Origin: Megaleporinus macrocephalus
Taxonomy: Eukaryota > Chordata > Actinopteri > Characiformes > Anostomidae
Assembly (NCBI GenBank): GCA_021613375.1
Contig: CM038725.1
Span: 15,621,175-15,685,174 of the forward strand
Reading direction: 5' to 3'
Length of the DNA: 64,000 bases
Numbering within the stretch: the stretch's first letter is position 1; every line of letters starts with the position of its first letter. Shown piece by piece: positions 12,096-24,726 of the stretch. The position numbers and the translations under genes are program-made. The notes beneath the pieces are model-generated. The model worked only from the letters and a program-made list of their open reading frames with translations, was not told the DNA's origin and ran no database searches.

Positions 12096-13562
12096 CTCCT
12101 GCTCTCTCAAGCTCTCCCTCACGCTCTCGCACTCTCTTCTTCTTTCTTTTTTTCTATCCCCTCTCTTTCTTTCTCTCCATTTTTCGTCTATTCTTTCAGT
12201 CTTTCTCATCTCACCATTTTACTCTTTTTCACTCTTACTCTGTCCTTTTACACTGTTTCTTAGTTTCTGATCTTTACTGCCTTCTCTCTTCTTTCTGTCT
12301 GCACTTTCTCATCTTTGTTTCACTCTTTCTCTCCATTTCGTTCTGCCTTACTCCTTTATTTTTTCTTGTTTTTTTCTTGCTCTGTTGTCTTATTCTTCAT
12401 CTCCACTTACTCTCATCCGCTGATCTTTTTCTACTTCTGTCTCTTATATCTTTGGCTTAGGCACACTAAGCAGTTATCATCTCTTTCTTTGACTGTTTCA
12501 TTCTCCTTTACTCATTTTTGTGTTCTCTCTCTTTCACTCACTTATTCTCTCTCTCTCACACGCTCTTTCTTGTCTTTTTCTGCCTGTCTTACTCCTTCTA
12601 TTTTTCTTTCTTTGTTGATCTCACTTTTTCATGTTTCTCTGCTTTTCTCTCCTCTATTTTTGCTCTCTTACTCTCATCTTTCACTCTTCTTCTTCCATGC
12701 TTGTTCTTTTTCTTTGTCTGACTCTTTCCCTTTTGCTCCCTCTCATATTATTTACTTTATCTTTCGCTATCTTTGCCTTATTTATTTGTTTTTCTCTCCT
12801 CTTTTCTCTCTCTCCCTTACATTTGTTCTCTTGCTCTCTCATCTTTCATTCTGCCTCTGTTTCTTTCTCTCTTTCACACATTCTTATCTCCCCCTCTCAC
12901 TCTCGTTCCCGCTATCTTCTTTTCTGGCTTTTATATTAAATCTTTTACTTAGGCACACTAAGCAATTATCTTCTCTTTCTTTCTCTTTCTTTCTCTTGAT
13001 TGTAGTCTTTCACATCTCACTATTTTTCTGTCCCTCTATCAGTTTGCTTCTCTCTACACTGTCTTTATTTTTGACTCTTTTATTCTCCTTTACTCATTTT
13101 TGTGTTCTCTCTCTTTCACTCACTTATTCTCTCTCTCATACACTCTTTCTTGTCTTTTTCTGCCTGTCTTACTCCTTCTATTTTTCTTTCTGTGTTGATC
13201 TCACTTGTTCATGTTTCTCTGCTTTTCTCTCCTCTATTTTTGCTCTTACTCTCATCTTTCACTCTTCTTCCATGCTTGTTATTTTTCTTTGTCTGTCTCT
13301 TTCTCTTTTGCTCCCTCTCATATTATTTACTAATGTTTCTCAATCTTTCCCTTATTTATTAGTTTTTCTCTCCTCTTTTTTCTCTCTCTCTCTTACATTC
13401 ATTCTCTTGCTCTCTCATCTTTCATTCTGCCTCTGTTTCTTTCTCTCTTTCACACATTCTTATCTCTCCTCTCACTCTCGTTCCCGCTATCTTCTTTTCT
13501 GGCTTTTATATTCTCCCTCTCTCTGTCTCTCTTTTTCTCTCTTTCTCGCTTATTTTCTTTCA
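12096..13562. repeat. 1.5-kb polypyrimidine tract with internal duplication
   Basis: The plus strand is almost entirely C and T, built of TCTCTC, TTTCTC and TTTTTC motifs. Two long similar segments lie in direct order: 12461-12936 and 12953-13512. Both begin GCACACTAAGCA and end TCTGGCTTTTATATT. The second carries roughly 85 extra bases near 12990-13075, which resemble sequence before the first copy (12180-12260). The long plus-strand open frame here is rich in Ser, Leu and Phe only because of the base composition, so it is not called as a gene. Confidence 0.9.
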
Positions 13563-13800
13563 GGCCCTCTCAGCATGCAGAGCCTCTCTCCCCCATTTTG
13601 ATATCTTCATCTGCCCTCCTGCCAAAGCACCAGGCTCTTTGGCCCGAACTCCACTGAAAGTCGATTACACTCGGCCTGTCTTTCGCTTTCTCCCCTCATG
13701 TGTATTACTTATTTAACACTAAATTCTCTCAGGGACGCAGAGCAGGGTTGTTACAGCTTTAGAGGCAAATATTTGCATATTAGGGAATTCAGGGAAGATA
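13563..13800. other. Possible regulatory block with POU octamer
   Basis: Unique, balanced sequence directly after the polypyrimidine tract. It includes AAATATTTGCATATTAGG with the octamer ATTTGCAT at 13771-13778. It is non-coding. Regulatory function is a guess from motif and composition only. Confidence 0.35.
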
Positions 13801-16425
13801 GAGACAAAGCACATGCATGAGTGTGTGTGCGTGTGTGTGTATTTACCAGTGTATTTGAATCTGAAGGCCTATGCCTTATTGTTCTTTTATGCATGATTGA
13901 ATTCACTGGTCCGTCAGTCAGATCTCATTGTGAGCTCACATATCTAGCAGTGGAGGAATGTGTCCAGTGTGTAAACAGGTTGATGTAAATGAATGTCGTG
14001 TATTGATTTCCCTCGTAATGAGCTCCTGGAAACATGATGAGAGTCTGATTTGCGAAGTAGTTTTGGGATTTTGTTTCTTTTGGGCTACCTCTGTGGTCAC
14101 ATGTGACAAAAAGTGGCTCTTTCACTTTATACTATCCACTGAGGGCTCATCAACGGCAAAGCTGTTCGCTTTGGTTTATATAGTATATAATCTATACTTT
14201 GAGTTTGTCAGTGGCAAAACTTTTTTGAATGGAATTTGTCGGTTTTGCTCTTTTAATCATAGAATTTTACACAATCAAAAGAGATATCTGGCATTTTCAA
14301 AAACATAAAAGAGAGTTTATGCCTCTATAGACCAGTTTTGTACAGGGTTTACTGTAAACATTAATTTCAGGAATAAATTATTATATTATGGCTTCCCTCA
14401 GAATTATGGTTGAGGTAATAACAGGATCCAGAAGTAGGATCAGAAGAAGCTCCGAAACTGGCGAGGTATCCAAGCGTTAAGACACAGACCATCTGGCCCA
14501 TGGACATGGTGGCCAATGTAGCGCTGTGAGTGCATCCTCACCTCTTTCGAGACACTTGTGAAGCACAAGAAGCAAGAAAATGAAAGGCCTGCATGGGTCA
14601 CAACCGGTTTTGTACCTTAGATCAGCACACTCTGTACAGGCCATAATGGTTTCTTATTTTAGCCTGCGGTGTACGTCATCCAACTCACAGTGCCAAATCA
14701 TCTATTATCTGGTGTCTGTTGTAGTCTTCGACTGTCCCTTTTCAGGTTCTTACCAGTGTTTCACTGTTACTGCATGCAAGTGCAAAAGTCAGTGGATTCT
14801 AAGATAGGGGTGGCCTTTTCCTTTAGGTGTACCTTAACCTCTTGTCACACCTTGCAGATCTGCTAGCAGGCTAGTGATAACAGCACACAACTCGAGACTG
14901 GATTTAACTGTAAAGCTCCACAAAAATGAACGTCCTGTTCTATGGACTAATAATCTCTCTTGGCACAATGTGGTGATGGAGTGGTCTAGTGTAAGGCACT
15001 TCAGTTAAGGGCTGTCTCTGATGAAGGGGCGATTGAGGATGAGGCCTATCAGATAGAGGGCCCCTTGCCCTGGAAGAGGGGTATATGTTACCTGCCTAGC
15101 TAATGCAATTACTTGTGCTTGGCTGATTCCTTACATCAGGGGCTGTGGTTATTGCCCAGGCGATATCCTGTCCTGGTCGCACCTGTGAGGACGGACAGTT
15201 GTGGGCTATGGTGTCTGTCAGAGCAGGTTAAGGAGAGGCATTCTGCCGAGATGACTTGTAACCCGATTATATGTGTCGCACTGAACTGCACTTGGCATTA
15301 CATTGGAAGGACCTACTTAAGGTGGGCTGTCAAAGTAAAATGTTAATAGGCTCTGTGTGCGCCTGCAGTGTAGATGTTGGTATCAGTTTTGTAACCAGTT
15401 GTGAGTAATTGGTGAGTAGCATAGGTGTAGAGAGGGCATGTGTCTTAAATGTACTTGCTAATTGATTGTCTTTGTGCGTATCTCCTGCATGGCTTTGTCA
15501 ACTGACGTGCGGCCACATTCGGTGTTCTTTCACAGTATGACTGACCCCAGCAGGCCAGGAGGTGGTTTTTAACTGCCGGCGCGCTGATGCAATCCACTGT
15601 AAACACATTAAACCAATCCCCCTTGCACAGACTAAGGGCAAGCAGCTTAGCCAGCCTGCATCATATCTCAGGCATCCCGGTCCAGCAGTCTCCTCCCCAC
15701 TCCCACAGCCCTTCACTGCCCATCAACCAACCCCAAGACTCAGCACATGACGGAGGTGCCCCAGCTTTCTTTGCACTCTGACCTTGGCTGGGAGTCAGAC
15801 GCTCCTACTTTTCTATAGCTCGCAGGCCCTTGGTCCTGGGTCCCGGCTAATGCCAAAGGTGCGGGTGAGTGACGTGGCACTCTGGCTGACCCTGGCTCTT
15901 GGCACGGCCGCTGATTTAATGGGATTAGCTGGGTAATGCAGACTCTGTGTCTGTTCCTCTCACCGGGGCCTTTTTTTAGCCCCAACCGGCAGGGTTGTGC
16001 CAGCGTTCACAGGGTCGAGGGCAACGCAGCGGAGCAAGCAGGCCGGCCGGCTGGGGCAGATTGGGCTGGGCCCTTAGCTGGGTGCCAGGACAGTAGAGAA
16101 GCGCTGGGTGGCAGTGGATGCTCAGGTATGAACAAGGAGGGCCACTCTTTCCCAGCTATAAATACGGAGACATTCTGCAATCAAGTCATCGCCGTCATAG
16201 TCACTCATACATGTAACTCTCAGAGCCTAATATAGATGCATCAGATGTGTATTAGACTCATGCCTGGCCTCCCCCCCCCCTCTCCTGCACGGTGCTCAGG
16301 ACGGCTTCCAGGTTCCCATGTGTGGCAGTGATTGGCTTTGATAATTGCTCAGGCGAGCATGTGGAGCAAATCTGCTGTCCGTGCAGCCCGGTGCAAAGCT
16401 GCCCAAGACTTAGCCTTCTCTCTCA
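13801..16425. other. Non-coding intronic DNA; GC-richer 15500-16250
   Basis: No exon is supported. 14440-15060 is complex and has a faint tRNA-like look near 14458-14480, but no foldable tRNA or SINE structure could be confirmed. 15500-16250 is GC-rich and complex on both strands and may be regulatory. Confidence 0.4.
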
Positions 16426-16506
16426 AGTCTCTCTCTCTCTCTTTCCTCTCTCACTACAACCCCCCCCTGACTCGCTGTTTCTTCCTGTTTCTCTCTCACT
16501 CATTCT

Positions 16507-16552
<46 letters not shown>

Positions 16553-16605
16553 TCTCCCTCTCTCCCTCTCTCCCTCTCTCCCTCTCGCTCTCTCGCTCTC
16601 TCCTG
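16426..16605. repeat. (CT)n and (CTCTCCCT)n microsatellite
   Basis: CT-rich from 16426, with a pure CT run at about 16512-16548 followed by CTCTCCCT repeats to about 16590. It explains the Ser/Leu and Arg/Glu low-complexity open frames in this area. Confidence 0.9.
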
Positions 16606-19600
16606 GCTCTTTGGCCCATGCACTACATATGAGTGTAGTAATTAGAATATACAGATATCCAAACTCTTAGCACTTAATGCTATTTTACTTAGTCAAGCAT
16701 TTGAATAAAGCATATATAGGTTGGAATAAAAACAGCAAGCTGCGAGCATATAGACTCACAAAGAAATGAAAGGATGCTTCATTGATGGTATGCAGTATGG
16801 TGATCTTATTAGAGCTGTCTATGAAAAAAGGTGCTTTTGTACAATTACGGTTATGTGACCCCTTGCTAGCGTTCTGTATTTGAACTAGTAGTACAATAAA
16901 TCACAGACGTATAACCTTCAAGTTACTGAATCCCTTGAACGGTCAGGTACATGTTAGCTCTTAAGCTAGTTGTCAAATAAATTCATGTAAAATCTTAATT
17001 ACTTGATTTTCCATTCATAACTATAACTCGTCAATGTTTTGAATACCAAGGAGAATAACCAAGAGCACTTTTACACCTGCCTGTGTGGTGGGGAACAATC
17101 ACAATCCATTTTTACAGGTGTGAACACTCAAATATATGAACACAAATGAACTGTGGTCTCCCAAAAGGGTTGGCCCTCTTCCAGTGACCCCTAGTGCAGT
17201 TCACTGCGGTTGGTAACACATTTTTATGAACCAAACAAGGGAACATCAGAGCGTGCTTTTTTTGTGTAGCAGTCTGTATAATCTAGGTATTAGCATTTTA
17301 CTTCTCGAGCTCATCATTCCTGCAGCTCAACCTGCTGCTGATATCAGCAGATGAGCGTTAACGTGATAGCAAAGCAGTGGTTTCATTTGGTGCGTGGATT
17401 GCAGGACATATCCTTGGCCAGTTGTTAAGAAGCTAATTGATTGAATTCAGAGTGACAAACCATTCAATCGTAAGACCAAGAGACCAAATAAGGTTTATTT
17501 TTACTGCTTTGATTGTGATTCCTGTATGGTAATAGAAAGAAGGAGTAGGATAATACATTTATAACAAGAATATATGTGAGGGGTACATTTTATACAGTTA
17601 AAAAATGGCTAAAGCTAATGTGAACACAGTGCTTGTATCAACAAACACCTACAATTTCACAAATGCAAACTGTAGGTGTGAAAAGTTGTGGATCAACTCA
17701 TGGTAGCTGCACACAGCAATCGAATATTAAAACAACAATTTATTTTCACTAAAAATCATTAAAAATAATAGAATTATTTCTTGGGGTATTTAAATTGTCC
17801 TTGTTTTAAAAATGTAGGCTTGTGTATAGATTGTTGAAATACCCTACCCACCCACTGTTCTCACCTTTTGTTGCCACTCAGCCCTTTTGTCTGCCGCTGT
17901 ACGTTAGAGAACCCTGAACGTCTGGACCTTGTTGTGTCGGCCCGAGCCGTCCAGCTCCATGACGACGGGGCCGGGTTTTGAATGGCACAGGTGCACTCAG
18001 GCCGCTCTCGGGTCAGTTTGGGCCAGGCCGCTTTTGACAGCTCTTCCACATGCGTCAGTGCACAGGTGCACACACTGAACACCTGTGCGCCTGTGGCCTC
18101 GGGACACAGACGAGCTAGAGTTCCACCATCAGTGCTGAAAACGGAGCAGGGAGGGGGGGGTCCACAGTTTCAGCTCAGGCAGACGTGTTGTGGCTACCCT
18201 GCAGACACCCAGACACCTTTTGCATGTGCAAAACCACATACTAGGACACACACACACGGTCGCACGCAGGGCGTACGATTAGGTTACCTGCACATGTCAG
18301 GTTGTTCTTTTGTTTACGTGTCGCTCCGTCAGATTTCTCGCCAGAATCATGTTCTTTGCTTACTTTTCTCTCCCTCCTCGCTCTTGTTTGCTCACTCTCT
18401 CTCCCTCTCTCTCTCTGTGTCATTCTTTGGGAACGGTTGGTGGGAGATTTGTCGGCATGAGAACATGACAGACGGATGTGGCCAGATCGAGCGGCCAAAA
18501 ACAATATTTAAACATTTAAATTAGGTTTATCGTAAGCCTGCTCACTTTCACCGAGCGACGGCAAAAAAAAATACAGACACAGAGTAGATATTAAGTGGAT
18601 TTATATACTCCCAACTAATCCGCCCCCCACCCCACCATGCCTTTCCCTCTCTCTGTCTCTCACTCTCCCCTCTCCCACCCTCACTTTTGCAGACATTGGC
18701 ATTGCACAGCCCAGCCAAGTATCTGTAATTAGCAAGTGCACTAAAGCCCATCGGAAAGGTCATGAACATTTCACTTATAGTCAGTCCCCTCTGTCTTATT
18801 CTGTGTCTCTCCTCAGAATAGACCCTTTATGCCCTCCTTTTTCAGAAACCATCACTTTACGTCATAGTTTACCTTTTTTTAAGCATTCATTATGATGGAT
18901 ACGCAAACTGTCCTCTTCTTTTGGAAACAAGAGTTTGATATAGCAGCTAAACGTTGTTCATATGTTTAAACATTTTGATTACAATTTTCTAGATATTGCA
19001 AACCACTTGCTGTTTTAAGAAGGGTGACCCAAAATAGTTGTCATTGGTATCACCTTGGTGTGAGACGGGTGTGTACACCTTTAAGAGTGGAGTTGTTTTA
19101 CTACCGAACAACCGTCCACCATCCAACCAAACTGCTTTGCCTTAAAGGGGTCATTAAACTTGCTCTCAGCAATCCGCAGAACAACTGTCCAACCATCACC
19201 CACTTGTAAATATTTCTAAAACCACCATTCTTGCAAACACTACCACCTATTTCAGTATATTTCAGTTCAGACTGCTTTTTGGGTGAAGCTTAACCAATCA
19301 GAACAGAGGTCATTGATATGCCACCACCGTCATCACAAAACTTCAGAACTTCTTCCTTTTGGGCCTTTATTATTGGCTCATCCATCATGAAATTTTAACA
19401 CAAGGCAAAGGGTTACTGGAATTTCCAGTTATCCCCCAAAAATTACCATGTAAAAACTAATGACTGATTTTCAGGACATAAATGTTTTATTTTATAGCCC
19501 ACATTAGTGGACCCTAAACACAAATTGTAGATTGTAGGAATGGCTCTTACTTGATACTATTCAACAGCATATTGTTTATTTAATTCCCTTACAGTAAAGT

Positions 19601-19633
19601 GATTGAAGTGAAATAGGGACCTTTTTACACAGG

Positions 19634-19634
<1 letters not shown>
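16606..19634. other. Non-coding intronic DNA
   Basis: AT-rich unique sequence to about 17850, then a GC-richer, complex stretch at 17860-18330, then CT-rich (18365-18420) and AT-rich sequence. No exon, RNA gene or named element was recognised. Confidence 0.45.

Positions 19635-19695
<61 letters not shown>
19635..19695. repeat. (AT)n microsatellite
   Basis: A pure alternating AT run of about 60 bases. Confidence 0.95.
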
Positions 19696-19698
<3 letters not shown>

Positions 19699-22600
19699 GT
19701 CAGGCAGTTAGACCATGAAATATAAGTGAGTGTTAGAGCCACTGACTACTTAGCGAGAATGTCTGTCTTCCCTATCTTTCTACATAAGCAAGACCAACTG
19801 GAACGTTTTGAATGTTCTTCCTGTAGGGCTTTCACATGTTCTATCTACACACAGAGTTGGAAAAGCCCCATACACACACACACACACCAGCGCGCTCATA
19901 CGCACTTTCCTATAAAAGCCTCATCCTACTATTATATCTAAAAATTCACTCTCGCCTTTCTGCTACCATCAAGCCCAATCCAGAGCTCCATAAAGAAGAC
20001 AGAAGAAATCAATACTTTTCTATTACGAGCTAACATTTATAAACTTTTATTTAGCTTTTACTCTTCTCCCACCTGCTATTAGATGACTCCATCTCTCTCT
20101 TAGTTATGACAGGGAGGGTAAAGTGCTCTCTATAAATCAAAAAGAAAAGTAGAGAAGATCATCTTCTCTCACCTGTCCTAGTGTTTCTCTGAGTAGAGTG
20201 ATATCCTGCACGCTCCACTGTATTGCCATTGGACAGCAGTAATAGTAGAAGGAGACAATAGGTAGAAGTACTCAAAGCCATTATGTGAAGCACTGTTTTT
20301 GGAGCTATTTCATCCTGATGGATGTTTGAAAGGGTTATTCGCTAATTGTGCTATGATGTCGTTTCATTGATTGTTATTAGAGCTTATGGAAGAGAACAGA
20401 AAATGATCAACTGCCTTTATCTGCTGTTAAGTTAATTCTGCTAGGGCAGTGCACTCTTAGGTATTCGAACTTTTTTTTTTTAGGTTTTAGTCATTGATGC
20501 AAGTTGGTATAAATCATTTTACATCTCAGAAACCTACTCAAATATATCGCTAAGCTTTGGCCACACCAAAAAAACAGATTCTCGCAGAGCAGAGAAGTTG
20601 TAAAAATGGTAAATTTTGCATGGCCTCTTTTTTTTATGCACCTTCAGTGCAGAATTGCAGTTTGAACAAGAAAAAGAGAGTCAAGCGGGAGGGAGAGCAG
20701 GGGATTAAAAGGAGAGAGAGAGAGAGAGAGAAAGTGTAAGAGAAAGAGAGAGAGAGATTGTAGTATTGTAACCCTTTCTCGGTCTTCTGGGCATGCTCGC
20801 TCCTGCTCAGGGGAGAAGGAAAGCATTCACATCAGATAAAAAATACACAAGACAAGGCTGATAGAAGAGAGAGATCACTGCTCCCCTCAGAGACGGCAGG
20901 GGAAATATGTGCAAGCGCAAACAGTTTGTGGGGAGAGCACGGTTTGAATTAATGCATGAAGTGAAAAAGAATGGAATAGATGAGCGGGGTTATCGGAGGA
21001 TGAAGGATAGAAGAACAGATTGGATGACACTGACAGGCGTAGCAGCTTGAACTTGTATCAAAATTTGCCAGGGTCACCCTTATACAGGACAGACCTCAGA
21101 GTAGGATTATCAGCTTGTTTGTAATAAAACACTGTCAGAGTTATCAGACATTGGAGCTGAACTTTGAGTTCTTTCATGCCGTTTAGGATAATTGTAAAAC
21201 TGGTGTCACGTCCAAATAGTGTGTGTGGGAGGGCGGCTTTTCATAGTTATTGGTTGTTCGAAATTCCTTAGGTAGGACATTTGACAAGCATTAATCATCC
21301 TCTTTACTAGTAGTTAATTGTGTAGCTGTGGTCAGGGACACAAAGGCAAGGTTACTAAGTTGAACCACAACATGTCGCTTTTCAAGCAACGAAACACACA
21401 TTACATTCTCCACAAAGTCAAACCACCATTGAGCATGTGGGCAGCTTTTCATAGCTATAATCTGGCATTGCATATAGAAAACCTTAGAATTGATCTGTCC
21501 ATGCTTCGCTGACATACGCAGTCTTTTGTTGCACGGATGCACAGTAGGGCCAGCTTTGCTGTACGTTAGCAAAAGTCCCTTTCAACCTAATATGAAATAG
21601 CTTTGCACAACCTGTGTCACAATAAGTAAAGTGCTTTATCCTTGTAATTTATATTTTCTTTCAAAGTGTGTGAAAGGCCACACTGTTTGGATAGATTGGG
21701 TTAACGTGTGAAATACCTTTTGATATTCAGGGGGTCTGATGTTGACTTGATTTTCCAGAGTAAAGTTTTTGAGATTCAAACTAATATGAATATGTTGTTT
21801 TACCAACATATCCCAGACATTGTTACAGTTGTTAGGCAACAAGGGATCAGCTGGATAAACTACTTTGCTATAGCACCACCCTGGTAGACCAGCACTATGG
21901 CTTAAGTTAGTCAAAAAAGACAGAAGCTCGCAGATTTTGGGTGAGGCTAAACTATTACGGCATATTGTCATGAGCTTATTTCAGGAAACCCCCAGAATTT
22001 TGGTTTTGTTACTTTCACTGAGACTTCCAAGATGTTAATAAGGCCCCGTGGAACTCTCAGTATTGTGCACCTTGGGTTGGGTGTAGTTTTCCTTACGGAA
22101 GCCAACGTAGTTTCACTTGGCTATTGCAACATAGTTCACCTCAGTAACATAGGATTGTAAAAACTATAAAGTAAACATTATGGAGCAAGTAGACAAAAAG
22201 AATGGGAAAAAAGTCTGGCTTTCTGCATGAGTTACTCCTAAAATGTAATGTGATCTGAGCTTTGTAGTAATAAATAAAGACTTGTTTCAACAACAAACAT
22301 GGCATTTCGCTGTCTTCATTGAACAGTCAAGCTTTTTTCCAGGGTGTTCGTAAAGAAGTGTAGTGTAGCCCTTAGGCAAGTTACTAAAACTGCTTTGGAG
22401 TAATGTTTCTGAATGCCTCAGCTTGTGGCACCATGTGACGGAATATATCATCCATAAACCAGTGCAGCGGCGAAAGCGCCATCATAACATTTTAGAACAT
22501 CAATCCAACACGAGCGGCCTGGTTTGGAGCTGCTGGGGCTCCAGAGGTCAATGCGTCAGTGAAGATGTGGAGGGAAACAAGGATTTAAACCGTGCCAGCA

Positions 22601-23177
22601 GCCCAATAACCAAAGGCGCACGGTAATAAAACTCGAGCCGATTGGGCCGTTTTGGGGAAGGATTGATGGCCATGGGTGCTATTGAGGAGAGGGAGGGATT
22701 AACGAGGCACTTAAGCCTTGGGTAGAGACGTGGGGGGGGGATGTTATGTTAGTGAGAGGGGGGTTTCAGTTGAAAGTGAGTCCACAGTGCTTGCAGGATT
22801 GCAGTAGTCGCTTTTTGCATGGAGAGAGGGGGCACCGGCACCCATAAAACACGAAATCGTATCACTTAGCAGCTGAGTGCAGATAAAGCCGTGTTTGAAC
22901 TCTCAGGCATAAATTACACACAGTAAACAGAGCGGAGGGACTTTTATACAGTGAAATTATGATGGGGGGTATTTTTCCGCGCCTACCCACACTTAAACCA
23001 CCACCACCGTCTCTCTCTCTCTCTCTCTACCTCTCTCTCTCTCTCTATACCTCTCTCTACCTCTCACTTAAACTACATTTCCTTTGCATTAGGGTTGCCG
23101 TTCCACAGTTAAGCTCAGTATAAATTAAAATAAACAAAAACTAAAATAAAATGTAACTACTTGCCAAGTGTGTATGT
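19696..23177. other. Non-coding intronic DNA; possible regulatory block 22400-22960
   Basis: No exon is supported. There are GA-rich repeats at 20710-20758. 22400-22960 is complex and GC-richer, with a G run at 22731-22740. CT repeats lie at 23013-23060. Regulatory potential of the 22.4-kb block is inferred only from its composition. Confidence 0.4.
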
Positions 23178-23178
23178 G

Positions 23179-23247
<69 letters not shown>
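23178..23247. repeat. (AT)n microsatellite
   Basis: A pure AT/TA run of about 70 bases. Confidence 0.95.
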
Positions 23248-23251
<4 letters not shown>

Positions 23252-23782
23252 CTGTAATGTTTCTTTTTCAAGTCAACATCCAGGTTGCCTTGTATCTGTA
23301 ATAAACTGATTAAATCTAGAGACAATGTAGACAATGACTGTTAATTAATAATTACTCCTGTATTTCTTTAATGTAGTCTTTATAAAGACCAAGTGTATAC
23401 CTTTCCAATAAAGTATTGTTCAGCTCAAAGTCCATTTTTATTCTCTGATTACATGATTAGGCGATTACTAATATAATCAATTGTGACAGCCTTACTTGCT
23501 ACGCCATGTTTGTCAAATGTGGCATGAAGAGGTTGCCAAAACAATTAATTGTAGATTCTTCAACTTGGATGCCTGTTTAACAGATTTTTTTTATTTGCTG
23601 TTAAGACAAATGAACTGATTTTGTTTATGCCGAGTATTTTAAATCCAGTGCTTCTTAAATTGCCTTATGTAGTGACATGGCATGCATACAGTGGATGTTT
23701 CCAGTGTGCACCTGTTTGTAGCTCATTTACTTAAAAGAAGCTGTCATTGCCCATCTGTGTTTGCTTTTTCGTTAAAGTCGGG

Positions 23783-24726
23783 ACAGTGTTGTGCAAAAGT
23801 CAGAGACCACCCTGTAATTTGATGATTTTGAAGATAATCCAAATGTATAAGGAACAAGACAGTCGAGAGAAAATAAGTGAAAAAGCAGAGTATCCAAAAA
23901 ATGTAGAGAAACTGGAACACCAAGCTAGGGGTTGCATAGAGTAGGCAGCTTGTTGACTTTACCGCTTTAAGGTTGAGCTCAGCTAGTCGCTGATCAAACG
24001 ATTGACACTAACAACATGGACACCTCAGAAAAGACAGGTGAAGAGTTGGGTAATTTTGGGGTCCATATCTCCAGTTTCCTAAATGCTTGTTGGGAAGGAC
24101 ATGCCACACTGGCTTTGTTCACACATTCTCTGTCGATCTACAGCACTTGAAAGAAAGATAAAATATGTAACACTCTTATTCTGGTTTCCTTATAGGTCAG
24201 ACGTTTCCTGATAATGTTTGAAGTCAGTTGCACTTTTTTTTATACAGGCGAGCCCCAGGGGTGCGCCCAAGTCGGATACAAATGTTGGTAGATTCCATTA
24301 CCAGTGCATTTCATGGCTCATTGGAAAGAGCACATGATCCTCTGTGGACATGTGAAGTTTGGGTTCCCCATTGATTTTTAAGCAGTACTTAAAGCGTTCT
24401 TCCATAAGAGACAGGAGAAAATCAAGCTCCACTCTTGCTTATCAGATCTGATATAATCCGCAGCTGTTTCTGTCCATCCTTGGGTGAGAAGACTCTACTG
24501 TGATCTGAAAAAAAAATAGAAATCAGACAAGGAGGCTGCTGATGTGTTCTCAGCAATGGGCTGATCACCCCAGTCCAGACCTTAACATTACTGAAAGTGT
24601 TTGCTAAAATGTTTGTTTTATTTTTTTTTTATTATTTTCCCTGTTGAGGAATTTGCTCTTACTGGCCATTTTAATTATAAATTGTATAAATATATGGCGC
24701 CCTCCTGGCGTTTGCACAGTACTGTA
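23783..24726 (+). mobile_element. Decayed Tc1-like transposon
   Basis: The left end at 23783-23812 reads ACAGTGTTGTGCAAAAGTC followed by AGAGACCACCC. The right end near 24707-24726 (TTTGCACAGTACTGTA) matches its complement over the outer 15 bases with two differences. Near the right end, 24560-24601 reads in one frame as ADHPSPDLNITESV, which is the conserved acidic catalytic region of Tc1 transposases. This gives plus orientation. The rest of the reading frame is broken by stops and cannot be followed. The ends match those of the element at 10216-11573, so both probably come from one family. Confidence 0.75.
24560..24601 (+). pseudogene. Tc1 transposase catalytic fragment
   Basis: The residues SPDLNITES correspond to the SPDLNPIE block of Tc1-like transposases, which carries the catalytic Glu. 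The surrounding frame has stops and an A run (24510-24518), so this is a dead remnant inside the element at 23783-24726. Confidence 0.7.

Noticed and set aside
12315..13601. The longest open frame in the window (428 codons), hydrophobic and Ser/Phe/Leu-rich
   Set aside because: It comes from a polypyrimidine repeat. Codons of C and T only give Ser, Leu, Phe and Pro, and adjacent frames are open too. There is no family match.
14440..15060. tRNA-like phrases suggesting a SINE
   Set aside because: No cloverleaf, second promoter box or tail could be matched convincingly.
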